Positions 1 to 10,857 of a DNA stretch of 64,000 bases are shown here, piece by piece. The first letter of the stretch is position 1. Each line of letters begins with the position of its first letter. The notes under the pieces were generated by a model. It made no database searches. It saw only the letters and a list, made by a program, of their open reading frames with translations, and was not told the DNA's origin. The DNA is from Candidatus Aminicenantota bacterium. Lineage in GTDB: Bacteria; Acidobacteriota; Aminicenantia; Aminicenantales; Aminicenantaceae. Location: the NCBI GenBank assembly GCA_020348385.1, contig CP070750.1, positions 1,986,527 to 2,050,526 of the forward strand, in the 5' to 3' direction. The translations under genes were made by a program, and so were the position numbers.

Positions 1-1
1 A

Positions 2-1489
2 GGCAAAAGAATCTTAAAACTCGTGACAGACCACTTAGGGACGAAACCCATATATTATTTTCATGACGAAAGCCATACCATAATTGCTCCGGAATTAAAA
101 AGCATTTTAAAGGTGATTAACAAGAATAGGCTGAACAAAGACGCTGTGCGAGAATTCTTAAGTTTTGGTTTTTGCTTGGGTGATAAGACATTTATAGAGA
201 ATATCAGATTGGCGCTGCCAGGACATATAACGCAGTTGGACAAAAGGGTTTCAAAAAAAGAATATTGGGCCATTCAAGATTTTGTCGGGGCAAAAAAGAC
301 GACTGAAAGATTCGATAGATTAATAAAAGAACACCAACAACTCCTCGATTCGGCGATTCACAAAAGGATCCCTGCGAATAAAAGAATCTGTGTATCTCTT
401 AGCGGCGGGTTGGACTCGAGGACAATCGTTGCTTATTTAAACAAACATGAGCCTAAAGATATCGTGACGACTACCTTTGGCGTAAGGAATTGCTTAGACC
501 AAAAATTTGCACAAGCCGTTTCAAAAAAATTAAATCTTCCCAACACTTTTCATGAACTCGATCCGGCAAAAATAAAACAATCATTCAATGAAATAATATC
601 CCTCATGGATGGAATGCTAAGCATCAAACACATCCATGACTATCCATTCCTTCCCGAAAAATATGATGAATGGGATACTCATATCACAGGCTATTTTGGA
701 GATCCCATTCATGGGCAGAGATTGTTTCCCGCAAATCCGCTTGAACCAGATGTATCTAAAACAAAAACGGAAACAGAGTTATTGAAAGCGCTTGTAAAAA
801 AGCACAGCCAGTATGGATTAAAGGGATGCAAGTTGTTGAATGAAGAAGATGGACAAGAGAGACTTTTGAACAACGTCAGAGATGTCGTTGAAAAAAGCCG
901 ATTGTCCCATCCCTTGCAGATCTCAGATTATTTCGACTTACATGAAAGACAACGGAGATTCATAGCACAGATTTTCCAGCTAGCAGGAAAGATTTTTGAC
1001 TATAAGATGCCGTTTACAGATAAATCGCTTGTCGAGTTTTGTCTGTTGTTGCCTACGTCCTATCGAAAAAAGCAAAAACTGGCGAGAGCTTCGTTTATGG
1101 ATGGCTTCCCCGATTTATCAGAAATACCACTTCAAAAAACACACACGCATCTTAAAACAAGCAAAATGAGAGAAAAGATGTATGAGTCGGTCTACTATTT
1201 TCAGTATGCTTTTAAGCGAATCGTAGAGATGGCAACTCAAGGAAGAAAGTCTTTTAGACCCGCCCACATATATGACCCCTATGATGAGTGGTCAAGAGCA
1301 GAATTCAAGCCGCTTATCGAAGGTATATTGCTGGATGAAAAAACACACTCGAGAGACTTTTACAATACAAAAGAGATAAAAAGAATAGTGTCTCAACACA
1401 TGAGCGGGAAGAAAAATTATGAAGAAATTATTTATCTTCTGTATACGTTTGAGATGTGGTTGCGATTATTTGTGGACAATATTTTTTAG
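2..1489 (+). CDS. Asparagine synthase-like amidotransferase (5' end outside window)
   Basis: The frame is open to the left edge, so the gene is cut at its 5' end; the GTG at 23 is internal. The first visible residues (DHLGTKPIYYF) match the end of the class II glutaminase domain of AsnB-type enzymes. The synthetase domain follows, with the ATP-binding PP-loop SGGLDS about 127 residues after the GTG. The family uses glutamine-derived ammonia and ATP to amidate a carboxylate through an acyl-adenylate. Because a glycan locus follows within 10 kb, amidation of a uronic acid is as plausible as asparagine synthesis; that is inference. The C-terminal part (LLYTFEMWLRLF) resembles asparagine-synthase-related proteins of polysaccharide clusters. 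Confidence 0.88.
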   Translation, partial: GKRILKLVTDHLGTKPIYYFHDESHTIIAPELKSILKVINKNRLNKDAVREFLSFGFCLGDKTFIENIRLALPGHITQLDKRVSKKEYWAIQDFVGAKKTTERFDRLIKEHQQLLDSAIHKRIPANKRICVSLSGGLDSRTIVAYLNKHEPKDIVTTTFGVRNCLDQKFAQAVSKKLNLPNTFHELDPAKIKQSFNEIISLMDGMLSIKHIHDYPFLPEKYDEWDTHITGYFGDPIHGQRLFPANPLEPDVSKTKTETELLKALVKKHSQYGLKGCKLLNEEDGQERLLNNVRDVVEKSRLSHPLQISDYFDLHERQRRFIAQIFQLAGKIFDYKMPFTDKSLVEFCLLLPTSYRKKQKLARASFMDGFPDLSEIPLQKTHTHLKTSKMREKMYESVYYFQYAFKRIVEMATQGRKSFRPAHIYDPYDEWSRAEFKPLIEGILLDEKTHSRDFYNTKEIKRIVSQHMSGKKNYEEIIYLLYTFEMWLRLFVDNIF

Positions 1490-1554
1490 CTCCTCAATCC
1501 GATATAAACCAAGATTTTCAGGAAAGGAAACAAAACAAAACTCCCCGATTGCCT

Positions 1555-1582
1555 TTGAGAAATTCCAAATATTTTGTATAAT
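1555..1582 (+). promoter_or_regulatory. Promoter of the TolB-like gene
   Basis: TTGAGA (1555-1560), 16-bp spacer, perfect TATAAT (1577-1582). The expected transcription start is only about 5 nt before the ATG at 1594, so the mRNA would be nearly leaderless. Confidence 0.6.
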
Positions 1583-1593
1583 GAAAAAAATTT

Positions 1594-2577
1594 ATGAATT
1601 TTGCATACCGAAAAAAAATGCAGTTGAATATAAAAGGAGGAACAGCTGTTATCCTTATCCCTATCCTTTTCGTTTCCGTTTTTTTGCTTAACATGCAGGG
1701 AAAGGGAAATAATCAAATAACAGGATCTTTCGAAGAAAAAGATCTCCAACCCAAGCTCCCCATCGAAGGCAGAATTGTATTCCAATCCAACTTTGACGGA
1801 GATAACGAGATATACTTGATATCCGATACAAAAATACAAAAATTGACAGATAACTCCTGGGACGATGAGTATCCCATGTGGTCACCGGATGGAGACAAAA
1901 TTGCCTTCATGGCTAATCCTAAAGGCAACTACGATATTTTCATCATGAATCCAGACGGCTCGGAAATAACACCTGTAACTTCCTTTTCTTCTGATGAAAA
2001 AACGCACTCCTGGTTCCCGGACGGAAAAAGTATCGCCTTTACGAGACAGATTAAAAAATTCTTGGGAAGAAAATTGGGTTTATTCCGGGTGGATATCGAC
2101 ACGAAAAATTCCAAAAAAATCATCCCACGATATACCAAAAACCATGCGATACCCCATGTCTCGCCTACAGATCCTCTTGTCGCTTTTACGGGAAAAAGAA
2201 TGTTCGGCTGGGAGGTGGCTGTTTACGACATGAGAAAAAACGAGGTGAAATTTCTTGATGAGGGAGGAAAGAGTTGCCGCTCTCGGTTCTCGAAAGATGG
2301 GAAAAAATTGGTGTATGTTTCAACAAGAGCCGATAAAAAAGGTGAAATTTGGGTAATGAATCCCGATGGAGGTCGAAAAACTAGGCTTACGGAGAGAAAA
2401 GAAACTTATGACTATTTCCCGTGTTGGTCTCCTGACGGCAAATACATTGCGTTTAATTCTTCCCATCAAGGCGACCATAACGGCGACTGGAACCTCTGCA
2501 TCCTTGAGGTCGCGAGTCGGAAGATATTCCTTCTGTTTGATTCTCCGGGAAATGATGTTTTTCCCGATTGGCATTGA
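1594..2577 (+). CDS. TolB-like beta-propeller protein, membrane-anchored
   Basis: 327 residues. After a charged N-terminus a hydrophobic segment (about residues 14-33) should act as signal anchor, putting the rest in the periplasm. The remainder consists of PD40/TolB-type propeller blades, recognised by repeats such as YPMWSPDGDKIAF, HSWFPDGKSIAF, RFSKDGKKLVYV and FPCWSPDGKYIAF, each followed by an IFIMNPDG or IWVMNPDG turn. Such propellers usually bind proteins or glycans; no catalytic motif is seen. The start at 1594 fits the short distance to the promoter; ATG 1618 is the alternative, and neither has a Shine-Dalgarno. It sits alone between the AsnB-like gene and the first secreted propeller protein. 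It is not the Tol-Pal TolB itself: the TolB N-terminal domain and tol neighbours are absent. Confidence 0.8.
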   Translation: MNFAYRKKMQLNIKGGTAVILIPILFVSVFLLNMQGKGNNQITGSFEEKDLQPKLPIEGRIVFQSNFDGDNEIYLISDTKIQKLTDNSWDDEYPMWSPDGDKIAFMANPKGNYDIFIMNPDGSEITPVTSFSSDEKTHSWFPDGKSIAFTRQIKKFLGRKLGLFRVDIDTKNSKKIIPRYTKNHAIPHVSPTDPLVAFTGKRMFGWEVAVYDMRKNEVKFLDEGGKSCRSRFSKDGKKLVYVSTRADKKGEIWVMNPDGGRKTRLTERKETYDYFPCWSPDGKYIAFNSSHQGDHNGDWNLCILEVASRKIFLLFDSPGNDVFPDWH

Positions 2578-2899
2578 ACCAAGAGGAATTCTATATGAGA
2601 TGCAACCAATTTTCCTCTAAATGAAACAAGATAAGATAGAATATGAGGTTAGCTCAATTTGGCCCGGCAATTTTTGCTCAAGCCATTTATCGGTAACTTG
2701 GGAGGTGTGATTTTGATCATGCTTATAGGTCGAAAAATGGGTTTTGAGCGTATAAATTCACCTTATAAATCACCTCTAAGGGTGATTGTTTCTCCAGGGA
2801 TAAGTTGCTATAAATACAATGAATCAGATGGAGGCAATAGCCACATGTATGCCGTATCTTTGACAGATACAAGCAATTCGTCAGTGTCAAACAGGAAGG
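2578..2899 (+). promoter_or_regulatory. 322-bp leader region with short hairpins
   Basis: No convincing gene. A 96-codon open frame (2659-2949) lacks family features and overlaps the next gene. Two perfect short hairpins are visible: 7-bp stems 2768-2774/2781-2787 (AATCACC/GGTGATT) and 6-bp stems 2854-2859/2865-2870 (GTATCT/AGATAC). CTCCA and TGGAG around 2795-2842 could also pair. This may be a structured 5' leader for the 851-residue protein; it matches no riboswitch consensus I know. Confidence 0.3.
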
Positions 2900-5455
<2,556 letters not shown>

Positions 5456-5552
5456 TTTTTCCCGTCATCTTTCCCAAAAAAATAGTCGAAAAAAAGTGTT
5501 TTCCCTATTATTAAAACTAAAAAGAATTTGCTTTAAGATCGATTCAATTTTA

Positions 5553-7400
5553 TCAATTTATGTAACCCAGGGCTCTTAGTTTCTCTAATTCTTCTTTCGA
5601 CAATATTATTTTCCCTCTCTTTTTTGTGGCCAAGGCTTTATTGACGGCCATCCGTAATTCTTCCATTCTTGGTCTGAAAATTTTTGGCATTTCTTTTTGG
5701 TCGAGAATATTGGTTTTTTCCCATTTGTCTTCCCTGATATCGAAAAATTCGATTCTTTCGATCTGGGGAGGTCTTGAATCCTTATTAAAAAAAGTGAGCT
5801 TTTCGCTTTGGAATGGATAGTTAAAGATCAGTTTAGAATCCTTTGATATTATGGAAAATTTTGGTGGGATGGCATCGATCATCCAGCCCGTTGAAAGCGA
5901 CGAATAGAGTGTTTTCCTGTTGAGCTTTTTTCCAGTCAGCAGTGGCAGCAGGCTCTCTCCATCAATTGATTTAGAGCTAAATTTAACTTCACAGGCCTCA
6001 AGGATGGTCGGAAAAATATCTATTATGCCGACATCTTCACCTATTTCGATTCCTTTGAATTCGTTGTGAGGAAACTTAATTATGAGGGGAATTTTGATCA
6101 GCTCATTATACAGGCTGTGGCCATGGGTCCATGCCTTATGTTCGTAAAATTCCTCCCCATGGTCTGACATGAATAAAATCATGGAGGAGTCATACAGGCC
6201 CATAATCTTGAGTTTGCGGATAAACTCTCCGAAGTAGTGATCAAATTCGAGAACTTCTGCCTGGTATAATTCTTTAAATGCTCTAACCTTTTTCTCTTCA
6301 ACTCTTTTGTATTTTTTCTTTGCGTGATAACCGCCGAACTTCAGCAATTCTGGTTTATTGTTTATTTTGTGCAAAAATTCGAGGTCTGGAGCATAAGGGC
6401 TGTGAAGCTGATAGGTGTGGAGAAATAAAAACAGATCCGGGAATTCTGTTCTTTCGATAAACCGAGTGGCCGTCTCAAACATAATTTTTCCGCTTCCTGA
6501 GCGTATTAACGAAGCTAAGGATGTGTAGAGGTCAAATCCTCGCGAAAATCCGTACTTTTTTCCGACAAAAGCGCCGCCATTAAAGCTAAATGTCAAAAAT
6601 TTCTTCGACAGTTCTCTCACCAGAAAGGGTTTTTCTTGATCGAGCGATGCTCCTCGTGTAACCCCGTGGTTGAATTCATAGAGCGAGGTGAACAAGCTCA
6701 TGAAAGCGGGAAGAGTCCACGAACTTTGAGAATAAGCATTGGTAAAGTTCGCAGAATCTTTTTTAAAAAGGTCAATATTCGGAGTTAAAGATTTCCCCTG
6801 GATGTTCTTCCCGACATGATCGGCTCTTAATGTGTCGGCCCCGATCAGGAAAATGTAGTTTTTCTCTTTTGATTCTATTCTCGAGTATATTATGGGAGAA
6901 GAAAAGGCTACTATTCCCTCCCCCGTGAATGAAAGAATGATCTTTTCTTTTTTGCCGATATCAAGACTTCTGATGAAGGAAGCATTGAAGTTTTTCCTCT
7001 GAATGTGAGCGACCTCTTTGTTTTCACCATCCGTTTCCTTTTGGAGGATCAAGCTGCAACGAATTTTTTCTTCTGACCCGCTCCGGAAAAAAAGAGAGGT
7101 GTAAAAGCCTGCTTTGCCCTTTATCTTGGGTTCTATCCGTATGAGATGTTTTCCCTTCAAATTGAAAAAATAACATTCTGGACTCGGCATTTTTATCTTT
7201 ATTTTTTCATCGGGTTCTTTACCGTACATGATTAACTGCCCGATCTTGTCGTGCTCAAAATTCGTCTTGTCCCACTTTTCACTGTCGAGATGAACGCGAT
7301 AAAAATCTGGCTTTTTTTGGTACTTGAAAAAAAGGAGGAGAATCAACAATCCTGCTGAGAAGAACAATATAATAACCGATATTTTTTTGTTCAGTTTCAT
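5553..7400 (-). CDS. Membrane-anchored sulfatase/alkaline-phosphatase-fold hydrolase or transferase
   Basis: 615 residues. One N-terminal membrane anchor (about residues 8-26) precedes a roughly 150-residue beta-rich region, then a sulfatase-fold domain from about residue 182. Metal-site motifs are visible: GADTLRADH (about 187-195) and MSDHGEEF near residue 410. At the position where sulfatases carry the Cys/Ser converted to formylglycine (C/S-x-P-x-R), the sequence is SSWTLPAF, putting Thr229 where the nucleophile belongs and lacking the Arg. Thr nucleophiles are typical of phosphotransferases of this superfamily, so a classical sulfatase is doubtful. It ends in LRALGYIN, a tail common in such bacterial sulfatase-fold proteins. 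It lies between two paralogous secreted propeller proteins, so glycan or lipid-head-group chemistry at the cell surface is likely (inference). Confidence 0.85.
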   Translation of the reverse strand: MKLNKKISVIILFFSAGLLILLLFFKYQKKPDFYRVHLDSEKWDKTNFEHDKIGQLIMYGKEPDEKIKIKMPSPECYFFNLKGKHLIRIEPKIKGKAGFYTSLFFRSGSEEKIRCSLILQKETDGENKEVAHIQRKNFNASFIRSLDIGKKEKIILSFTGEGIVAFSSPIIYSRIESKEKNYIFLIGADTLRADHVGKNIQGKSLTPNIDLFKKDSANFTNAYSQSSWTLPAFMSLFTSLYEFNHGVTRGASLDQEKPFLVRELSKKFLTFSFNGGAFVGKKYGFSRGFDLYTSLASLIRSGSGKIMFETATRFIERTEFPDLFLFLHTYQLHSPYAPDLEFLHKINNKPELLKFGGYHAKKKYKRVEEKKVRAFKELYQAEVLEFDHYFGEFIRKLKIMGLYDSSMILFMSDHGEEFYEHKAWTHGHSLYNELIKIPLIIKFPHNEFKGIEIGEDVGIIDIFPTILEACEVKFSSKSIDGESLLPLLTGKKLNRKTLYSSLSTGWMIDAIPPKFSIISKDSKLIFNYPFQSEKLTFFNKDSRPPQIERIEFFDIREDKWEKTNILDQKEMPKIFRPRMEELRMAVNKALATKKRGKIILSKEELEKLRALGYIN

Positions 7401-7410
7401 TTTTTTTTAT

Positions 7411-7439
7411 TTTATAACACAGGTGCAGGTTCTCTTCAA
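7411..7439 (-). promoter_or_regulatory. Promoter of the sulfatase-fold gene
   Basis: On the minus strand: TTGAAG (7434-7439), 17-bp spacer, TATAAA (7411-7416). Only 10 nt separate the -10 box from the ATG at 7400, implying a leader of a few nucleotides. Confidence 0.5.
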
Positions 7440-7488
7440 TCGCTCCTTGAAATGTTCCTAGGAGGATATGGCTTGTGGATGCATGCGG

Positions 7489-7545
7489 GTGACAAGATTT
7501 TTAGCTGCGTAATATGTTGACAAGTTTTACTAGCTCGGTTAATAT
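7489..7545 (+). repeat. Tandem 28-bp imperfect repeat containing the promoter of the 594-residue protein gene
   Basis: GTGACAAG starts at 7489 and TTGACAAG at 7517; both copies continue with T-rich sequence, a TAGCT core and TAATAT. The second copy forms a good promoter: TTGACA (7517-7522), 17-bp spacer, TAATAT (7540-7545). The first copy has only a 15-bp spacing. The duplication could be an operator repeat or a vestigial second promoter. Confidence 0.5.
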
Positions 7546-7575
7546 CTAAAGTCAATTTAACGGAGGACGATAAAA

Positions 7576-9360
7576 ATGAACGTGAAAAAATTAGCGATAT
7601 TATTCCTTTCCTCACTGCTTCTTTTTTCTCTTAACGCCTTTGGTCTGAAGAATGTGTCTCGTTCAGGTTCCTATTCCGTACGCCCCAATATCGCCATCAA
7701 TCAGGAGGGAGTCATGATGGTTGTCTGGGCAGAAAATCCAAATGATAAAGATTATGGCGATATATATTATCGTATCCACGAAAAGGGCACGTGGCAGCAA
7801 GCGATGAACACGGGACTTAAGTGGAGAGGGGCCTGGACTCCTATGCTGGCTGTCGACTCGGATGGAAACTTTCATCTTGGCTGGGCCGATGGACTTGCCA
7901 GCTCGGCCAGAGAAATTTTTCACAGCATGTATACGCACGGTTCCGGATGGAAAGGACGGAAGATGATCTACCTCAGCCCCCACAATTCTTCCTGGCCGAA
8001 AATCGATATCGATAAGGATAGAGTGCACATCGCTTGGACACATCGGCACAGCGGTTATCCGGGAGGGGATATCATCGCCATGTCCAAAAAGATTTCCGCT
8101 ACGGAATGGCCTGCCAATTATGAAAGGATTTCCTTCAGTGCCAATGATATCTGCAATCATGTGGGTTTCAAGGCGAGGAATGATGTTATACACATCTGCT
8201 ATATGGAGGGCATCGGACACAGTGGCCCTTGGAGACTCCGTTATAAACAAGCAACGAGGGGTTCCAACTGGAAGAACGTTTCCCAAGCAACACTTTATGA
8301 GCCCGGATATTACCCCGAACTGGATTTGGACCATGATGATAATGTTCATGTTGTATGGGGTAGCAGACAAGGCAATTTTTACTATAAGCAGAAGGTGGGA
8401 AATCAGTGGAGGGCTACAGAGATCGTCTCTAACCTGAAGGCTCCCCGTCAGATGGGAGACATAAGATTTAATAATGGTGTTCTGGTGACCTCCTTTGTTC
8501 AAATGTTTGAAACTTTGCGTGAAGCCTACTACTGTGTGAAAACGCCGCAAGGGAAATGGTCTGTTCCGGTTAAACTTGCTGAAGGAGAAGACGCTCGTCA
8601 TCCCAAGGTCTGGCTCGACAATAATGCCGTTGCTCACTTCGTTTGGCAGGATGAGAGAGGGGGAGCTACAGATATTTTTTATGAAAGAGTTGATGTCACT
8701 CCTCCCGATCCCTTTCTCCAAATAAATCCGGAGACGCTTTCTTTCTCAGTGGAAGGGTATAATCCTGATCCCGCCAATATCAAAGTAAAAAATAGCGGAA
8801 AAGAAGCCTTGGAATACAAAGTGAAAGTTGACCAGGATTGGCTGAGCGTAACGCCCGCTTCGGGAAAGTTGACACAGGGTAAAGAGCATAGTCTGCAATG
8901 TGCGGTGGATGCGCTAGATCTTGATGAAGGAACATACTCCGCCACCATAGAAATCTCCAGTAAGGAGGCGATCAACAGCCCTCGACATGTCACTGTTAAC
9001 CTGGAAGTCTTAGCGCCCCCGATTTATCCCCCTTTGAATTTTTCGGCAGAAGTGCTTGAAAATAAAGCTCTATTATACCGAGAATATATGCATCGTCTTA
9101 CTTGGGAGCCCAATCCTGAAAACCGAGATATCGTAGCGTACACCCTGTACCTTGTGGATGGAGAAAATTATGAATTCCTGGATGAGATACCCTCTTCGAC
9201 CCTCGAATACACGCGCCGGAATATAGATCTCGATAGGACTTACGCGTATGAATTATGGGCCGTGGATGATAAGGGTCGGACGGGAGTGGAACCAGCGACC
9301 TTGACAGTCAGCGGCATGTCAATCGCCAGAAAGAACAATCAGAAGAATCGTATTCGGTAA
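7576..9360 (+). CDS. Secreted BNR-like propeller protein with one BACON-type domain and Fn3-like C-terminus
   Basis: 594 residues, paralogous to the 851-residue protein at 2900 (shared blocks VMMVVWAE, RGAWTPMLAVDSDGNFHL, DGLASSAREI, APRQMGDIRF). A signal peptide (LAILFLSSLLLFSLNAFG) is followed by a propeller to about residue 375, one BACON-type domain (about 378-475, core DWLSVTPASG) and an Fn3-like module (about 480-575). The shorter protein lacks the polyglycine linker and two BACON domains. The start is firm: GGAGG at 7562-7566 lies 9 nt upstream and a promoter lies just before. It is probably cell-surface or periplasmic and glycan- or protein-binding; no enzymatic motif is seen. Confidence 0.85.
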   Translation: MNVKKLAILFLSSLLLFSLNAFGLKNVSRSGSYSVRPNIAINQEGVMMVVWAENPNDKDYGDIYYRIHEKGTWQQAMNTGLKWRGAWTPMLAVDSDGNFHLGWADGLASSAREIFHSMYTHGSGWKGRKMIYLSPHNSSWPKIDIDKDRVHIAWTHRHSGYPGGDIIAMSKKISATEWPANYERISFSANDICNHVGFKARNDVIHICYMEGIGHSGPWRLRYKQATRGSNWKNVSQATLYEPGYYPELDLDHDDNVHVVWGSRQGNFYYKQKVGNQWRATEIVSNLKAPRQMGDIRFNNGVLVTSFVQMFETLREAYYCVKTPQGKWSVPVKLAEGEDARHPKVWLDNNAVAHFVWQDERGGATDIFYERVDVTPPDPFLQINPETLSFSVEGYNPDPANIKVKNSGKEALEYKVKVDQDWLSVTPASGKLTQGKEHSLQCAVDALDLDEGTYSATIEISSKEAINSPRHVTVNLEVLAPPIYPPLNFSAEVLENKALLYREYMHRLTWEPNPENRDIVAYTLYLVDGENYEFLDEIPSSTLEYTRRNIDLDRTYAYELWAVDDKGRTGVEPATLTVSGMSIARKNNQKNRIR

Positions 9361-9591
9361 AAATCCAAAGCAAAGTAAAAGCAAGCTGAATTTCATTTTC
9401 ATCGGTCCTATTCTCGGTCTTTAACGTTAACGCAGTCTTATGGTTTCGATGCCTGCGGTGCGCACAATACCTGCTCCCAGGAATAATCCAAAAGCCTTCT
9501 GTTCTGTAACAAACATTTCAGGTAACAAAGGGGGAGGGTTGCAGATGTTTCGCTTTTTTTTATGAGCGAAAAGGGTGGTGATGGTTGGCTG

Positions 9592-10641
9592 TTAGAGATT
9601 AAACCTGAAAACGAGCCCGATGCCGTATTCCACTCCTCCGAGATTGACGGTGACCAAATCCTCCATTGTTTCGGCCCAATTGTATTTGATATGAACTTTA
9701 ATACTCAAGGAAGGCAAAGCATCAAAATAGACGCCTGCCTGTACATGGAATCCCAGGTCTGAGCCGCCTACAGAAGCCACGATGAAATCCTCAGGATATG
9801 TTTCTTTGTAGACAATGTAGTCAATACCTGCCCCAACGAAAGGAGTGAATCGGGAGAATTGTTTCAAATACCTAATGGCAAGTGAAAAGGTTGTGATTTC
9901 GAGCTTAAGTTCTTCTTCGGTTAGAGTTGTCTGTCCATCTTTTTGGAAAAAGGTCACACCTGTCCAAACATCAAAGCTTTCAATCTTTATTGGAAGGTAG
10001 AAGGAGTACTCTCCCCTAAAGAAAGTGCCTCCCTCCCCATAGACGTCCCGGAATGCATCGTCCTGAAGAGTCAGAAAACCGGCGGAGAATCCGAAGGCCA
10101 TCATTTTTTTTGTGGGACCTTCAGTTGTGGCACGTGCACGCTCTATCTCTTCCTTAACCGGCTCATCGATTTCTTCTTTTTCTTCGACAGGAGGTTTAAC
10201 AGGTTCTGGAGTTATTTGCTCTGGTTCTTTTTGTTCCGCAACTTCCGCCCCTTTCCAAAATGTGAGGGTTAGGCCAGATTCAGATTCCTCAATCCTGTAC
10301 TGAGGACTTTCGTCAGCAAAGTTGAACACGACACGAGCAACACCTGGCCTATTTAAAGCGCTCCGAATACTCACGATTCCGATCTCGTTGATTCCGATCA
10401 TCGGCATTGAGGAGACAGCTCTGATGCCCATAAAATCCAGCACAAGCCGGTTGGGATTCATCAGCGAAAAGCTGTCATAAGGAATAGTGGGTGGGTATTC
10501 AATCTTGACAACTATCTGATCTTCAATTTTCTCAAAACTGATATTTTTTAACTCAGCCACTTGTGTGGCTTGAAAAGCTGGGAGATTAGTGGCAAAAATG
10601 AGTAATGTCAATAGGATAGCCGCTGTTTTCATTCTTTGCAT
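9592..10641 (-). CDS. AMIN-domain protein with C-terminal outer-membrane beta-barrel
   Basis: 349 residues from ATG 10641, chosen because GAGGAGG lies 5 nt upstream; the in-frame extension to 10686 lacks a ribosome site. A signal peptide (TAAILLTLLIFATNLPAFQ) precedes an AMIN domain (about residues 28-115; NRLVLDFMG, RVVFNF), a fold that binds peptidoglycan or targets septal and secretin proteins. A Pro/Glu-rich linker of about 45 residues follows, then a region of alternating amphipathic strands (FTPFVGAGIDY, IKVHIKYNW) ending in FRFNL, consistent with an OmpA-like 8-strand barrel. The combination would tether the outer membrane to the cell wall. It is monocistronic with its own promoter. 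Confidence 0.8.
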   Translation of the reverse strand: MQRMKTAAILLTLLIFATNLPAFQATQVAELKNISFEKIEDQIVVKIEYPPTIPYDSFSLMNPNRLVLDFMGIRAVSSMPMIGINEIGIVSIRSALNRPGVARVVFNFADESPQYRIEESESGLTLTFWKGAEVAEQKEPEQITPEPVKPPVEEKEEIDEPVKEEIERARATTEGPTKKMMAFGFSAGFLTLQDDAFRDVYGEGGTFFRGEYSFYLPIKIESFDVWTGVTFFQKDGQTTLTEEELKLEITTFSLAIRYLKQFSRFTPFVGAGIDYIVYKETYPEDFIVASVGGSDLGFHVQAGVYFDALPSLSIKVHIKYNWAETMEDLVTVNLGGVEYGIGLVFRFNL

Positions 10642-10697
10642 CTTTTCCTCCTCGGTTATCATTTTTTTCGTGACAGGAAGGGACAAACAAGTATTCC

Positions 10698-10726
10698 CTT
10701 ATAAAGGAATTTTGGCTTTTTGTCAA
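10698..10726 (-). promoter_or_regulatory. Promoter of the AMIN/barrel gene with inverted repeat over the -35 box
   Basis: On the minus strand: TTGACA (10721-10726), 17-bp spacer, TATAAG (10698-10703). A perfect 8-bp inverted repeat (GGCTTTTT 10714-10721 / AAAAAGCC 10730-10737) encloses the -35 box and could be an operator. Confidence 0.65.
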
Positions 10727-10807
10727 TATAAAAAGCCTTTCTGTTTCTGCCCTATGAAAGTATCCGGTTGTGTGCCATGCAAAGAATATGTGTCGAAAAA
10801 AAGCTTT

Positions 10808-10836
10808 TTGGATTAAAATTGCATTTTGGATATAAT
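10808..10836 (+). promoter_or_regulatory. Promoter of the FemAB-like gene / start of the glycan locus
   Basis: TTGGAT (10808-10813), 17-bp spacer, perfect TATAAT (10831-10836), 21 nt before the ATG at 10858. Divergent from the AMIN gene promoter. Confidence 0.55.
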
Positions 10837-10857
10837 AGCCCTAATCGAGAAATCCCC

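Noticed and set aside
7468..7512. 14-codon frame with two Cys preceded by AGGAGG
   Set aside because: The AGGAGG is only 2 nt from the ATG, and no promoter lies upstream on the plus strand; it also overlaps the tandem promoter repeat. Likely chance, unlike the 38,640 unit.
7663..8721. 352-codon open frame on the minus strand opposite the 594-residue propeller gene
   Set aside because: Antisense shadow: no ribosome site, no domain pattern, while the plus strand has a signal peptide, repeats, promoter and GGAGG.
9548..9571. TTTCGCT/AGCGAAA hairpin after the AMIN/barrel gene as a terminator
   Set aside because: Ten-base A/T-rich loop, low-GC stem and no T-run following the stem on the minus strand.
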